The notes below the pieces were generated by a model. It saw only the letters and a program-made list of their open reading frames with translations. It had not been told where the DNA came from and ran no database searches. Source: Blastopirellula sp. J2-11 (GTDB lineage: Bacteria; Planctomycetota; Planctomycetia; Pirellulales; Pirellulaceae). From it: DNA of 64,000 bases. A program made the position numbers and the translations under genes. Shown here in pieces: positions 29,801 to 36,797 of the stretch. Position 1 is the stretch's first letter; each line of letters opens with the position of its first letter. The stretch spans positions 5,208,001-5,272,000 of the forward strand of contig NZ_CP097384.1 in the NCBI RefSeq assembly GCF_024584705.1, written 5' to 3'.

Positions 29801-32063
29801 CACGCCGGCGCCGCTTGAGTTTGACGGTCGTCCAATCCCCAGTGGATTTGGCTTGCTAACTGGTGGCTATTCCAGCTTCCGCAATCACATGACGCAGCTT
29901 CCGGCCGCCAAAAAAGGGCACGTTACGCTCGAAATGTGGCGCAGCAGCGTCCCCAGCGGCTCGCGCGATCAACAACTGCCGTATCTGATCGCCTATGAGC
30001 CGCTCCCCTCCGGCGTTCGTGTCGATGAGAAATCGGTGACCGGACCGTTCGAGCGATTCGAGATCCAACCCGGCGGCATCTTGTTCTATCTCGGCGGCAA
30101 TCGCGGCTTAGGTTCGATCCACTTCGATATCATCGGCTCGATCCCCGGCGACTATCAAGGTCTGCCGACCGTACTGCGCGACGCTTATCACCTGGATGAT
30201 ATGGTCGTCGCCAAATCGCAAACGCTAAAAGTTTTGCCGCTCGGAGGCAAGAGCGACGATAAATACCGCCTGACTCCGCTTGAACTGTATGAGTTGGGGC
30301 GGCTGAAGTTTGAAAAACATGACTTTGCCGGCGCTCATCAGAACTTGACCGAACTTTTCAGCAACTGGAATCTGCAGACCAACTACTTCCAGCAGACGAT
30401 TCGCATGCTGCTCGACATTAGTCTCGAACAAAGCAATGCGGCCGAGGCCGTCCGCTACTTTGAGATCGTCATCGAGAAATATCCGGAGCTCGAGATTCCC
30501 TTCGCCAAGCTGATGAAGATCGGCAAAGCGTATCACGAAATCGGCGAGTATGAACGTAGCTACCTCGTCTATCGCGCCACGGTCCAAGCCAGCTTTATGG
30601 TCGAAAGTCAGGTCGCAGGCTTCCTGCAGGATCAAAACGAGTTTCTCCGCAGCGTCGAAGTAATGACTGCGCTGCTGCAAAACTCACCTCCAGAACCTTA
30701 CGTCGCGACCGCCGATTACGCGCTCGCGCAACAAGTCTTCGCCAAGGCCCCAGAAGCGGCCCAAGATCCGCAATTGCGTGAAAAGCATATCAACCGCGTC
30801 ACGCTTGTTCGGCGTTCGCTGGGGATGTTGGAGAATTTTCTGACCGCTCATCCTGAAGATCCGTCGGCCGATCAAGCCGCCTTCTCACTGGCGACCGGCC
30901 TGATTGAATTGGACGCCTACCAACAAGCGATTTCGGTCTGCGGCGACTACACGCGTCGCTATGACGACAGCAATTTCCTAAGCAGCTACTGGTACATCAC
31001 CGGCTTCTGCCATTTTGCGTTGGGACAACACGAGAAAGCGCTCCAAATGTGCGAACAGGTCGCCCAGTACAAGCGCCCGGCGACCCTTTCCGGCAGCCGC
31101 CAATTGGCGGAGGAAAACAAATGGCGCGCCGTCTATATCATGGGGCAAATCCATCACGCCTTGGGTCAGGCCGCCGCGGCGATTACCGATTACGAAAAGG
31201 TGAAGGATCGCTTTGTCGACGCCGCCCAGTCGATCGACTACTTCCTGCACAAACAGATCGCGTTGGAAGATGTGACGACCTTCACGCCGGAAGAACCGGT
31301 CCAAGTGAAGCTTAATTTTCGCAACATCGCGGCGTGCGACGTCAACGTCTATCGCATCGACCTGATGAAGTTCGGACTGTTGCGGCGCAATTTGCAGCAG
31401 ATTACGGCGATCAATCTGGCCGGAATTCGACCCTACCATGAAGAAAAAGTGGAGCTCGGAGACGGCAAAGATTATCGCGATCGGACGAAAGAACTGAAGT
31501 TGCCCCTCCAGGAAGAAGGCGCCTACTTGGTGGTTTGCCGTGGTGAAAACCTGCACGCCAGCGGATTGGTGTTGATCTCGCCGTTGAAGGTCGAAGTGCA
31601 GGAAGAAATCGAATCGGGCCGCGTTCGCGCGACGATTCGCAACGTCAAAACCGACGCCTACGTCGCCGATGTCCACGTCAAAGTGATCGGCTCCGCCAAC
31701 AACGAGTTCACCTCAGGCGACACCGACCTCCGCGGCGTCTTCGTTGCCGACGGCATCCAAGGACGCTCCACAATCCTGGCCGAAGCCGAGGAGGGAGAAT
31801 ACGCGTTCTACCGTGGTGAAAAATCAATCGGCAATGTGCCGATGCCGGTTCCTTCCGCGCAGCCGCAAGCGCCCAACGCCAGTGGCGACGGCCAGCAACA
31901 GGGAGGTCAGCAGAGCGGCGGCAGTTCCAAAGCCAAGCTTAATGACGAACTGCTCCGCGGCATCCGCGCCGGTAACGGCATGATCCAGGAAGAGCAACGC
32001 AAGAACTTGGACAACTACTACCGCAACGATGTCAAAGAGGGGATTCAGAACTTCAAGTTCTAA
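23805..32063 (+). CDS. Giant alpha-2-macroglobulin-like protein with TPR domains, no thioester motif
   Basis: The ATG at 23805 (MQRRILRSALWLLLF) gives a clean signal peptide and an AGGA site; the longer frame from 23676 is rejected. Product 2752 residues. Residues about 50-520 are TPR repeats. About 524-700 is an MG1-like segment. MG2 follows near 734 (TDRPAYRPGQLVHLKGIIRD), with further MG domains to about 1240. A Gly-rich stretch lies near 1284-1320. The A2M domain is near 1471 (AWLLKSRGVTIDTLAGEAE). A helical thioester-type domain spans about 1670-1950 (AQKDDGAWNWAG) but has no Cys-x-Glu-Gln motif. More TPRs lie at about 2158-2465. A C-terminal segment (about 2497-2662) resembles residues 524-700. 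Bacterial macroglobulins trap proteases in the periplasm; without the thioester, covalent trapping is unlikely. Confidence 0.92.
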   Translation: MQRRILRSALWLLLFSPAILFAQENADANKPADAAPEAETGPAAQSSLLSVPKPVREAMQDRDYDRAIAAIDKAIAEKQGDPAYLTYLKGRAYFFAKKYKESIAVMTELTKRYPDSDWIRKARFAIGVAYARAGDYRAAELAYQAEAEYLISLQRKEEIAAIYLEFADAFFTPPADGKHPDYQRALAFYQKAAEIGPLRETNTRIQLQIARCYKQLNNPGQAIQLYQAFIKANDDDVLLLPARYELGEAYLQAGNRVEARRSWEDLLSLHGTSKSKLIPLAAFRLSETYGIPNPGNKDDRELGVASLKKFLATYPDHEKVASAHLRIVQSFLNQGRTEDALAAVDNFLQQEDLAKSDEYASAQYLKGLALARQKKFDDAIVAWRTYLQQHPTHGHWSEAQRQIINAEYAKGLDALEREDYDAARAAWGEFLVKYPIDERNRSIQNSFAEMLFAQKKYEEAIAAWRQVVSKYPQTEEASIAQYRVAQTLAENLNRLADAMVEYKKLTWGSHAGSAQQQIALLSNKSLSISTMRVYRSNETPRIGLKTRNLESVNVQIYKVDLETYFRKMHLATGVESLDIALIDPDSQFEHQVADYEKYRLFSQNVDVPLPGENEIKAGVMAITVSGKTQESTTLVLQSDLDMIVKSSRDEVFIFTQNMRTGKPWPGVKLLLSNGSEVFAEVETGADGVYQADRKELRDPADLRVFAIADGHIASSVVNLNGLGVAQGIARAGYLYTDRPAYRPGQLVHLKGIIRDAINDIYVVPAQRDYKLEVYDGRNRLVMEEEVELNDYGSFHSHLLLPTAAALGDYRMVVSHDKVRYEGAFVVHEYQLPSVFLTVESDRNVYYRGEKITGTIKAAYYYGAPVSGAEISYSLNGDRTLTGTTNDKGEVKFEFETRDFRQSQTLNLAVQLPAHSTATQQHFFLSAQGYTIAAKTVRPVYLAGETFEVDATVKDAEGKPIAKDLTLKVFQLLDAKGTREKQEKLIEEFPVTSDEKTGVIRKTLQLADGGDYRVRLEGVDRFDNVVSGQVAVKISGDEDSTRLRILADHHTLKSGEKATVKVHWREQPALALMTLEGAKILEYRLVQLKQGANELEIAVTSKLAPNFQMSLAVMIDPTKEQQDEEAPLRFHTATSPFTVERDLQIAMKIVGEGHKPGDKVKVNITTTNAAGQPVPAELSLALVEKALYERFPDRIPAIQRFFGGVARTFAMRTTATIEFCYHPQTSSIDHLLLAEEERLETLAREAETLSELGDRDFDGIALNNRDRASGFFDAPIVEAEAPASGSMSGSGGAFGGGGFGAAGMPQNGAYGANLFGNSIPELKNQTRQLQQMAGKPPAAPHESMQLSRQRFDQKDEKKRAQLSYSVESAAIALDDVFNPQQLAPSDWAELGSRREIQLLGVDGRYSNLNFSAELGQKWDSNIAGERLKKAAANGQKILVGIPAQETGFWDPAVMTDKQGKTTLEITLPERSTAWLLKSRGVTIDTLAGEAETEIAVSKSLFGELKTAAAFVDGDSAQIPVTVHNDLLDQGRITVTLKTTIGAKTQTETKTLDVTKKGIFDLEFPIRFALPIAGKADGEPGAKIEFSLQVSAGETVDQQLAIVPLLPAGMPVYAIASGTSASSTSAFVQRPQKMPWTSPRMQIVIGPTVQQTLLDALNANPTLRQLESQRFAAGIDSNTSDLMAAIALQQLMSKGRDAANPQMQSLDETIRRQLRAVTAAQKDDGAWNWAGPSGAGNAYTSSRAMWSLTLARNAGYRVDNGVFDRGLTYLKNQLTLLAVGDYESRVILLHALTAAGNEDFPLANQLYRNRNSLSTAGLTYLALTFAEMNRKETAGEIIALAKQKLNGGGAKPLSWNSAEVETRGLYALCLYKMAPQQEELRKEVEWLMQHRCGSRWTPEKAVGPIMLAVCGYNATKQLAADAYDLTVIVNDKPLKTLKFDANSTTQTLEVPVESLTNKEKETIRFELNGRGEFSYECVLAGFVAADKLENTVKDWTVRRYYTPAPLEFDGRPIPSGFGLLTGGYSSFRNHMTQLPAAKKGHVTLEMWRSSVPSGSRDQQLPYLIAYEPLPSGVRVDEKSVTGPFERFEIQPGGILFYLGGNRGLGSIHFDIIGSIPGDYQGLPTVLRDAYHLDDMVVAKSQTLKVLPLGGKSDDKYRLTPLELYELGRLKFEKHDFAGAHQNLTELFSNWNLQTNYFQQTIRMLLDISLEQSNAAEAVRYFEIVIEKYPELEIPFAKLMKIGKAYHEIGEYERSYLVYRATVQASFMVESQVAGFLQDQNEFLRSVEVMTALLQNSPPEPYVATADYALAQQVFAKAPEAAQDPQLREKHINRVTLVRRSLGMLENFLTAHPEDPSADQAAFSLATGLIELDAYQQAISVCGDYTRRYDDSNFLSSYWYITGFCHFALGQHEKALQMCEQVAQYKRPATLSGSRQLAEENKWRAVYIMGQIHHALGQAAAAITDYEKVKDRFVDAAQSIDYFLHKQIALEDVTTFTPEEPVQVKLNFRNIAACDVNVYRIDLMKFGLLRRNLQQITAINLAGIRPYHEEKVELGDGKDYRDRTKELKLPLQEEGAYLVVCRGENLHASGLVLISPLKVEVQEEIESGRVRATIRNVKTDAYVADVHVKVIGSANNEFTSGDTDLRGVFVADGIQGRSTILAEAEEGEYAFYRGEKSIGNVPMPVPSAQPQAPNASGDGQQQGGQQSGGSSKAKLNDELLRGIRAGNGMIQEEQRKNLDNYYRNDVKEGIQNFKF

Positions 32064-32079
32064 TCGTTTGGAGGAGGTT

Positions 32080-33222
32080 TTAAGTCGACTCCGCCTTCGC
32101 TTTCGGTTCGCCCGGCGGCTTGGCCGGCATCGGGGGACGATTCTCGTCACCCCGTTTGCGATCTCGTCCATCACGGCCATCGGGTCCGCGACCGCCTGGT
32201 CCGTTCCAATCACCGCGGCGACCTGGTCCATCGCCTCGCGGCGGCCCATCTCCACGCGGTCCGTCATCAAATCCTGGGGGGCCATCCCCTCGCTTGAAGC
32301 GATCTGGGGGACGTGGGCCTCCGGACGACCGACCAAAGAAACCGAACATCAGATGCCGCGAATACTCTTCGCGGAGTTCGCGTTCAAACGACTCTTTTGG
32401 CAGCGAAGCCAAATGACTGCGCCGTTCGGCGGGGAGCTTCTCAAAGTACTTTCGCACATCTTCTTCGCTGGCGTTTTCCAACATTTGCGAATGGAACGCT
32501 TTGAAAATTAACTGTCGCAACAGGTCGCGTTGTCCGTCAATCGGTAATTTTTCGAGCATCGACTTCGTTTGCGGAGTCAAATCGGCCGCCAGACGTTTGA
32601 TGTCGTTGGGACCAGGCAAGGGCGCTTCGACTTGCGGCTCGAAGTTCATTTTCACCCAAACCCAAAAGAGACGGCGTTCGACCGGCATCTCCTCGAGTCG
32701 ATGGCGCAGGCGAGAGTCTTCGCTGAACTGCGTCTCCATGTACTTTTCAATCGGCTCTTGATTCTGCTGCATAAAGTCGACCAACCAGGCCCAGATCTTG
32801 GGCATGTCTTGTTCGCTGGCTCCCCGCAGCGCATCTCGCATCATGCCAAACCGACGACGTCGCGACTCTTCTTCCAGCTCGGACTTGATCGTCGCAACTC
32901 GCTTTTCGATTGGTAGTTTCTCGATTTCGGCCCGTTTGACCGGGTCAAGCGTTTTTAGCCATTCGTAATAGCGGTTCATCACTTCGCGCAGCTCTTGGCC
33001 GTCATCGCGCGTTTCGAGCGCGGTATGAATTTCCTCGCAATGCTCGCGTCCCTCAGCCGAGAGCCGCTCCCAACGCTGCTGACTTGACAGCAGTTCGTCC
33101 TTCTCGGCCTGCGACATCTGCTCGATCCGCTGGCGGCGATCGGCCAGATCATCTCCGTAGGCGACGGCGGCGACGGTCAGCAGCAAACAGATTGGCGGAA
33201 CGAGTCGCTTAAACGCCATCAT
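32080..33222 (-). CDS. Exported helical-repeat protein linked to an ECF sigma module
   Basis: The start is at 33222 or 33219 (MMAFKRLVPP), overlapping the end of the anti-sigma gene by 11-14 bp; the longer frame from 33249 is unlikely. The product of about 380 residues has a signal peptide (LVPPICLLLTVAAVAYG). A charged helical region repeats a short motif: LDPVKRAEIEKLPIEKR, LEEMPVERRLFWVWVK, LEKLPIDGQRDLLRQL, YFEKLPAERRSHLASLPKE. The last ~75 residues are low complexity, rich in Gly, Arg, Asp and Pro. I do not recognise a named family with certainty. Its place as third gene behind a sigma factor and a membrane anti-sigma suggests a periplasmic component of the same signalling unit. That is inference from gene order and overlap. 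Confidence 0.75.
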   Translation of the reverse strand: MMAFKRLVPPICLLLTVAAVAYGDDLADRRQRIEQMSQAEKDELLSSQQRWERLSAEGREHCEEIHTALETRDDGQELREVMNRYYEWLKTLDPVKRAEIEKLPIEKRVATIKSELEEESRRRRFGMMRDALRGASEQDMPKIWAWLVDFMQQNQEPIEKYMETQFSEDSRLRHRLEEMPVERRLFWVWVKMNFEPQVEAPLPGPNDIKRLAADLTPQTKSMLEKLPIDGQRDLLRQLIFKAFHSQMLENASEEDVRKYFEKLPAERRSHLASLPKESFERELREEYSRHLMFGFFGRSSGGPRPPDRFKRGDGPPGFDDGPRGDGPPRGDGPGRRGDWNGPGGRGPDGRDGRDRKRGDENRPPMPAKPPGEPKAKAEST

Positions 33223-33736
33223 CCACCTCCGAGACGAACAGGCCCTCACTGCGAAGGCGTTCCAGGAATTCGACTTCGTCCACTTTCTGGTAGCGGTCCA
33301 TATTCTCGATCAGCGGCAATTCGGTCAGCAGTTCTTCGTTTTGGCGGGTTGCGGACTGGCTGATCCAGGCAAATCCAAACACGGCGGCGGCCAGCGCTGC
33401 GGCGCCGGTGATCGCAGCGATTCGCCAAGAGCGCGACTTTTGGCGGACTTGGATGGTTTCGAGCTCTTGCGATGCGGCGACCGAGATCATTTCGACCGTG
33501 GTATGCACAAACTGATCGCTCGCTTCGACCCGCGGCAGCGAATCGAGCATATCCCAGGCGCGCTCCAGCCGCTGCAATCGGAGCCGATAGTCGTAATCGT
33601 CGGCCAGACGGGCCTCGACGACGATTCGCTCGTCGTCAGAGAGCTCGCCGTCGAGATACGCGACCAGCTGCTGCTCGGCGTCTTCTACGGGAACCATGTT
33701 GTTGTCTTGCGGCGTACTCATAGGACTGGCGTTCAC
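33209..33736 (-). CDS. Membrane anti-sigma factor
   Basis: A 175-residue protein. The frame opens with GTG at 33736, overlapping the sigma stop by four bases (GTGA); an ATG at 33721 (MSTPQDNN) is the alternative start. The N-terminal half has the anti-sigma signature EQQLVAYLDGELSDDERIVV and ARLADDYDYRLRLQRLERAW. No zinc-binding His/Cys set is present. One membrane helix lies at about residues 104-125 (WRIAAITGAAALAAAVFGFA). The periplasmic tail is short (about 50 residues, acidic). It should hold the sigma factor encoded upstream at the inner membrane until released. The next gene, an exported helical protein, overlaps its 3' end. Confidence 0.88.
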   Translation of the reverse strand: MNASPMSTPQDNNMVPVEDAEQQLVAYLDGELSDDERIVVEARLADDYDYRLRLQRLERAWDMLDSLPRVEASDQFVHTTVEMISVAASQELETIQVRQKSRSWRIAAITGAAALAAAVFGFAWISQSATRQNEELLTELPLIENMDRYQKVDEVEFLERLRSEGLFVSEVDDGV

Positions 33737-34377
33737 TCCGCTGGCGGTCTGGCGCCTTGCTCCAGGTAAGGTTCGAGGGCTATTTTCAAATTGGCTCGAG
33801 CCCGAGAGAGCAAAGACTTGATCGCTTCGACCGACATCCCCATGGTGACAGCGATATCGGCGTAACTCATTTCCTCAAATTTCGATAGCAGCACCGCCAT
33901 CCGCTGGCGATCGTTCAAGGTTTCCATAGCCAAACGGACGACTTCGCCCATCTCAGCCCGATCAATGACCCGCGTCGGCATTTGGCCGCTGGCCGCTTTG
34001 GCGATGCGATCCAGCGGATTGGCTGGTCCCATCCCGGCGTCGTCGCCGCCGTCGACTTGGATCTCTTTGCGGCGCGCCATGCTGCGACGAGCATTGCTGG
34101 CCACGTTATTTGCAATCGTGTAAAGCCAAGTCGAAAACTTCGAGCCTGGCTTGTACGACTTTCGTGAACGATAGACCCGCAGAAAAACTTCCTGGGCCAA
34201 GTCCTCCGCTTGATCTCGGCGCCCCATCAAATGGTGCATCAGGTTGATCAACCGATTTTGATAGCGAAGCATCAGCTCCTCGAAGGCTGCCGCGCTGTCA
34301 TCGCGCACCTCAAGCATGAGCCGGACATCCGGATCTTGCAGTTCGTAGCGTTTGGCGGTCGACTCGGTGATCGACAA
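33733..34377 (-). CDS. ECF sigma-70 factor
   Basis: A 214-residue ECF-type sigma factor. Region 2 is visible in FEELMLRYQNRLINLMHHLM (about 32-51), RRDQAEDLAQEVFLRVYRSR (about 53-72) and FSTWLYTIANNVASNARR (about 81-98). Region 4 is MAVLLSKFEEMSYADIAVTM followed by SVEAIKSLLSRARANLK. The linker between them (about 100-150) is longer than in the shortest ECF proteins. It is the first gene of a three-gene unit with overlapping reading frames (anti-sigma, exported helical protein). Targets are not evident. Confidence 0.94.
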   Translation of the reverse strand: MSITESTAKRYELQDPDVRLMLEVRDDSAAAFEELMLRYQNRLINLMHHLMGRRDQAEDLAQEVFLRVYRSRKSYKPGSKFSTWLYTIANNVASNARRSMARRKEIQVDGGDDAGMGPANPLDRIAKAASGQMPTRVIDRAEMGEVVRLAMETLNDRQRMAVLLSKFEEMSYADIAVTMGMSVEAIKSLLSRARANLKIALEPYLEQGARPPAE

Positions 34378-34429
34378 ACGGCGCTCCTGGCCTGATCGGC
34401 GGTTATTTCGATTTTGGTTCGCTCAATAC

Positions 34430-34446
34430 ACGTCATTTATCGACGT
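34430..34446. promoter_or_regulatory. Candidate activator site (inverted repeat)
   Basis: ACGTC-ATTTATC-GACGT, a perfect 5-bp-arm inverted repeat centred about 125 bp before the predicted start of the sigma-54-type transcript. That is the usual distance for enhancer-binding protein sites. Confidence 0.4.
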
Positions 34447-34537
34447 AATCGAGCCGAGTTTGCTTCTCGCCTATTGTAACCCCAGCGCCTCGCAGAAGTT
34501 TCCTAGCCGAAAGAATTATTCACTTGGTGCATCATTT

Positions 34538-34553
34538 TGGCACGCCTATTGCA
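34538..34553 (+). promoter_or_regulatory. Sigma-54-type promoter
   Basis: TGGCACGCCTATTGCA matches the -24/-12 consensus (TGGCACG-N4-TTGCA) without a mismatch and with exact spacing between the GG and GC pairs. Predicted transcription start is near 34564 on the plus strand. No gene starts directly behind it; the next element downstream is a structured region ending in a terminator. Confidence 0.75.
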
Positions 34554-34563
34554 ACTATGTTTA

Positions 34564-34802
34564 TCGTCCTAGGGATGAGAAGAAGCAAACTTGATTGGGT
34601 CGGAACAGAGAAGAGGACCACGATTAAGGGGCCGGCGTTGTGAAGAGGCGATCCGGTCCATAGAGCGAAAAGCTTTGCTGTTTAACGCTTTATGGCTTTC
34701 TTTGGGACATGAAAGAGGCAAACGAGAGTCACTTCACAGTGGTTCTCGCTTTCAACAAAACTAGGCGAGCTGGTCAGCGAGACCAGCTCGCCTGTTTTAT
34801 TT
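34564..34802 (+). ncRNA. Candidate small structured RNA
   Basis: The transcript expected from the sigma-54-type promoter would be about 235 nt. It contains an 11-bp hairpin (34723-34748; CGAGAGTCACT-TCAC-AGTGGTTCTCG, two G-U pairs) directly before the terminator hairpin. The only reading frame inside is a 22-codon frame from 34575 with AGGG touching its ATG, which is poor spacing. I do not recognise 6S, SRP, RNase P or tmRNA in it. A leader/attenuator for the downstream DUF1549 gene is the main alternative. Confidence 0.55.
34763..34802 (+). terminator. Strong rho-independent terminator
   Basis: AGGCGAGCTGGTC-AGCGA-GACCAGCTCGCCT (13-bp perfect stem), then GTTTTATTTT. It ends about 248 bp before the next gene start, so it must close a transcript that begins inside the intergenic region. 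The reverse strand also has a weak T-run. Confidence 0.85.
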
Positions 34803-35049
34803 TGCGTGCATCAAAATCGTACACTGATCGATTATGCAACACTCAAGCAAGCCCTGCCTGCATTCACGAAGCCGCTCTTTTGGGCGGATTGACCGGTAGA
34901 TTCTCATCTTTTCTCTGCAAATTCTGAGTACGAACGTTTAAACTGTACGTTTGTAGTATTAGATCGCTCACTCGATGTGAGACAAACGTCTCATTCTTTG
35001 ACACGGATTCACTTCCACCTTTCCCGTCAGCAACTCAAGGCACTTCCCC

Positions 35050-36720
35050 ATGGCGACTTTTTCTCGTTTCGGCCTGGCTATTTGTCTAACGGTGGGCTGG
35101 GTCAGCTTTTCGTCGGCCGCACGGCCGTCGGATGACTACGGCATCCCTCAAGTGGCCGAGATCAACGAACAAATTAGTGCGGTCTGGAAGGACTATGGAA
35201 TTTCGCCTGCGCCGGAAGCGCAAGATTTCGAATGGGTCCGCCGCGTCTATCTCGATATCATCGGACGCATTCCTTCAGTCGCCGAGCTCGAAGAGTTCCA
35301 GCGTGATCGCGGCAAGGATCGCAAAAAGAACCTGGTTGAGAAGCTTCTCAACGATTCGGCCTTCACCGAAGAATATGCTCGCAACTGGACCACCATTTGG
35401 ACCAACGTCCTGATCGGCCGTAACGGCGGACTCGACAATAACTCGCAAGTCAGCCGCGAAGGAATGCAAAAGTACCTGCGCGACAGCTTTGCTCGCAACA
35501 AACCATACGACCAGTTGGTTCGCGAAGTGATCACCTCCGAAGGCGCCAATGCGCCCGGCATGCCCAACTTTAACGGCGCCGTCAACTTCTACATGGACAA
35601 GCTCGCCGAAGATGGAGTCCAAGCGACCGCCAAGACGGCTCAGATCTTCCTCGGCGTTCAGGTGCAGTGCACGCAGTGTCACAACCACCCATTCAACAGC
35701 TGGAAGCAAGACAAGTTCTGGGAACTGAACGCTTTCTTCCGTCAGACCCGCGCCCAGCGTGATCGTGGGATGGAAGCGAACAACGCCATGGGGATGGCGA
35801 TGAGCCTGCGAAACGTCGACTTCCGTGGCGAGAGCGGCAATCCTTCTCAAGCCGAAATTTACTACGAACTGCGTAACGGCCTGATCGAAGTCGCTTACCC
35901 GACCTTTATTGACGGCACCAACGTCAACCCGAACGGCATGGTTTCGCAAGTCAATCGTCGCGAGGAACTCTCAAAGTTCGTCACCGACTCGAAAGAAATG
36001 CAGGAAGCGATCGTCAATCGCATCTGGGGGCACTTCTTTGGCAACGGCTTCACCAAACCGATCGACGACATGGGTCCGCACAATCGCGCGTCGCATCCCG
36101 AATTGCTGACTTACCTGGGCGAAGAGTTCCGCGGCGCCAGCTTCAATATCAAAGAACTGATCAAATGGATCACGCTGAGCCAAGCCTATGGACTCTCAAG
36201 CAAGATCACCAAAGGAAACGAAGTCGACGATCCGACCATCGGCGAATCGCCGAAGTTCAGCCACTTCTATCTGCGTCAGATGGACGCGGAGCAGTTGTAT
36301 GAATCGTTGATCGTCGCTACCCAGGCTCACAAGACGCGTGCTGACTACGCCGAACAAGAGCGGTTGAAAAGCATGTGGATGCAGCAGTTTACGATTGCGT
36401 TCGGAACAGACGAAGGGGACGAATCGACCACCTTTAACGGCACCATTCCGCAAGCGTTGATGATGTTCAACGGCGACTTGGTCAAAGAAGCGACGAGCGT
36501 CAAACCGGGCAGCTTTATCGCTACCTTGGCCGCCAACGGCGATGACGGCAAAGAAGCGATCCGCCATCTGTATATGGCGACCGTCGCACGACGTCCGACC
36601 AAGAACGAAATGCAAGCCGCCGGCATCCTGGTCGCGAGCCACAAAGGGAACACGGCCGCCGCGCTGCAAGACGTTTTCTGGGCGCTGCTCAACAGCAACG
36701 AGTTCATCCTGAATCACTAA
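35050..36720 (+). CDS. DUF1549/DUF1553 protein (short form without PSCyt1)
   Basis: A 556-residue exported protein with an N-terminal signal peptide (about residues 1-23). The DUF1549 domain starts near 50 (FEWVRRVYLDIIGRIPSVAE) and includes a CXXCH motif, VQCTQCHNHPFNSWKQDKFW, with Cys207, Cys210 and His211. The DUF1553 domain follows (about 300-550: EAIVNRIWGHFFGNGFTKPI, DDMGPHNRASHPELL, LLNSNEFILNH at the C terminus). Unlike the 924-residue paralogue at 3350-6124, it lacks the N-terminal PSCyt1 cytochrome domain and the discoidin-like insert. It pairs with the DUF1501 gene 77 bp downstream. Confidence 0.93.
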   Translation: MATFSRFGLAICLTVGWVSFSSAARPSDDYGIPQVAEINEQISAVWKDYGISPAPEAQDFEWVRRVYLDIIGRIPSVAELEEFQRDRGKDRKKNLVEKLLNDSAFTEEYARNWTTIWTNVLIGRNGGLDNNSQVSREGMQKYLRDSFARNKPYDQLVREVITSEGANAPGMPNFNGAVNFYMDKLAEDGVQATAKTAQIFLGVQVQCTQCHNHPFNSWKQDKFWELNAFFRQTRAQRDRGMEANNAMGMAMSLRNVDFRGESGNPSQAEIYYELRNGLIEVAYPTFIDGTNVNPNGMVSQVNRREELSKFVTDSKEMQEAIVNRIWGHFFGNGFTKPIDDMGPHNRASHPELLTYLGEEFRGASFNIKELIKWITLSQAYGLSSKITKGNEVDDPTIGESPKFSHFYLRQMDAEQLYESLIVATQAHKTRADYAEQERLKSMWMQQFTIAFGTDEGDESTTFNGTIPQALMMFNGDLVKEATSVKPGSFIATLAANGDDGKEAIRHLYMATVARRPTKNEMQAAGILVASHKGNTAAALQDVFWALLNSNEFILNH

Positions 36721-36797
36721 ACCGACGGCTTTCGCCCTCGTTTTGATCCCAAATTTCCCCATAAGCTAACAACGCTAGTCACCACAAGGAAATACTC

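Larger units (their letters stand above)
34378..35049. other. Intergenic region with a sigma-54-type transcription unit
   Basis: About 670 bp between the ECF sigma gene (leftward) and the DUF1549 gene (rightward). It holds, left to right, an inverted repeat (34430-34446), a sigma-54-type promoter (34538-34553), two strong hairpins and a terminator (34723-34802), then about 250 bp of plain upstream sequence for the next gene. Confidence 0.8.

Noticed and set aside
34575-34643. 22-codon frame (MRRSKLDWVGTEKR and following) at the start of the candidate RNA
   Set aside because: AGGG directly touches the ATG with no spacer and the peptide resembles nothing; kept only as a possibility within the RNA entry.
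34709-34927. 72-codon frame in the sigma-54-type transcript region
   Set aside because: It runs straight through the 13-bp terminator stem and has no ribosome-binding site, so it is unlikely to be translated.
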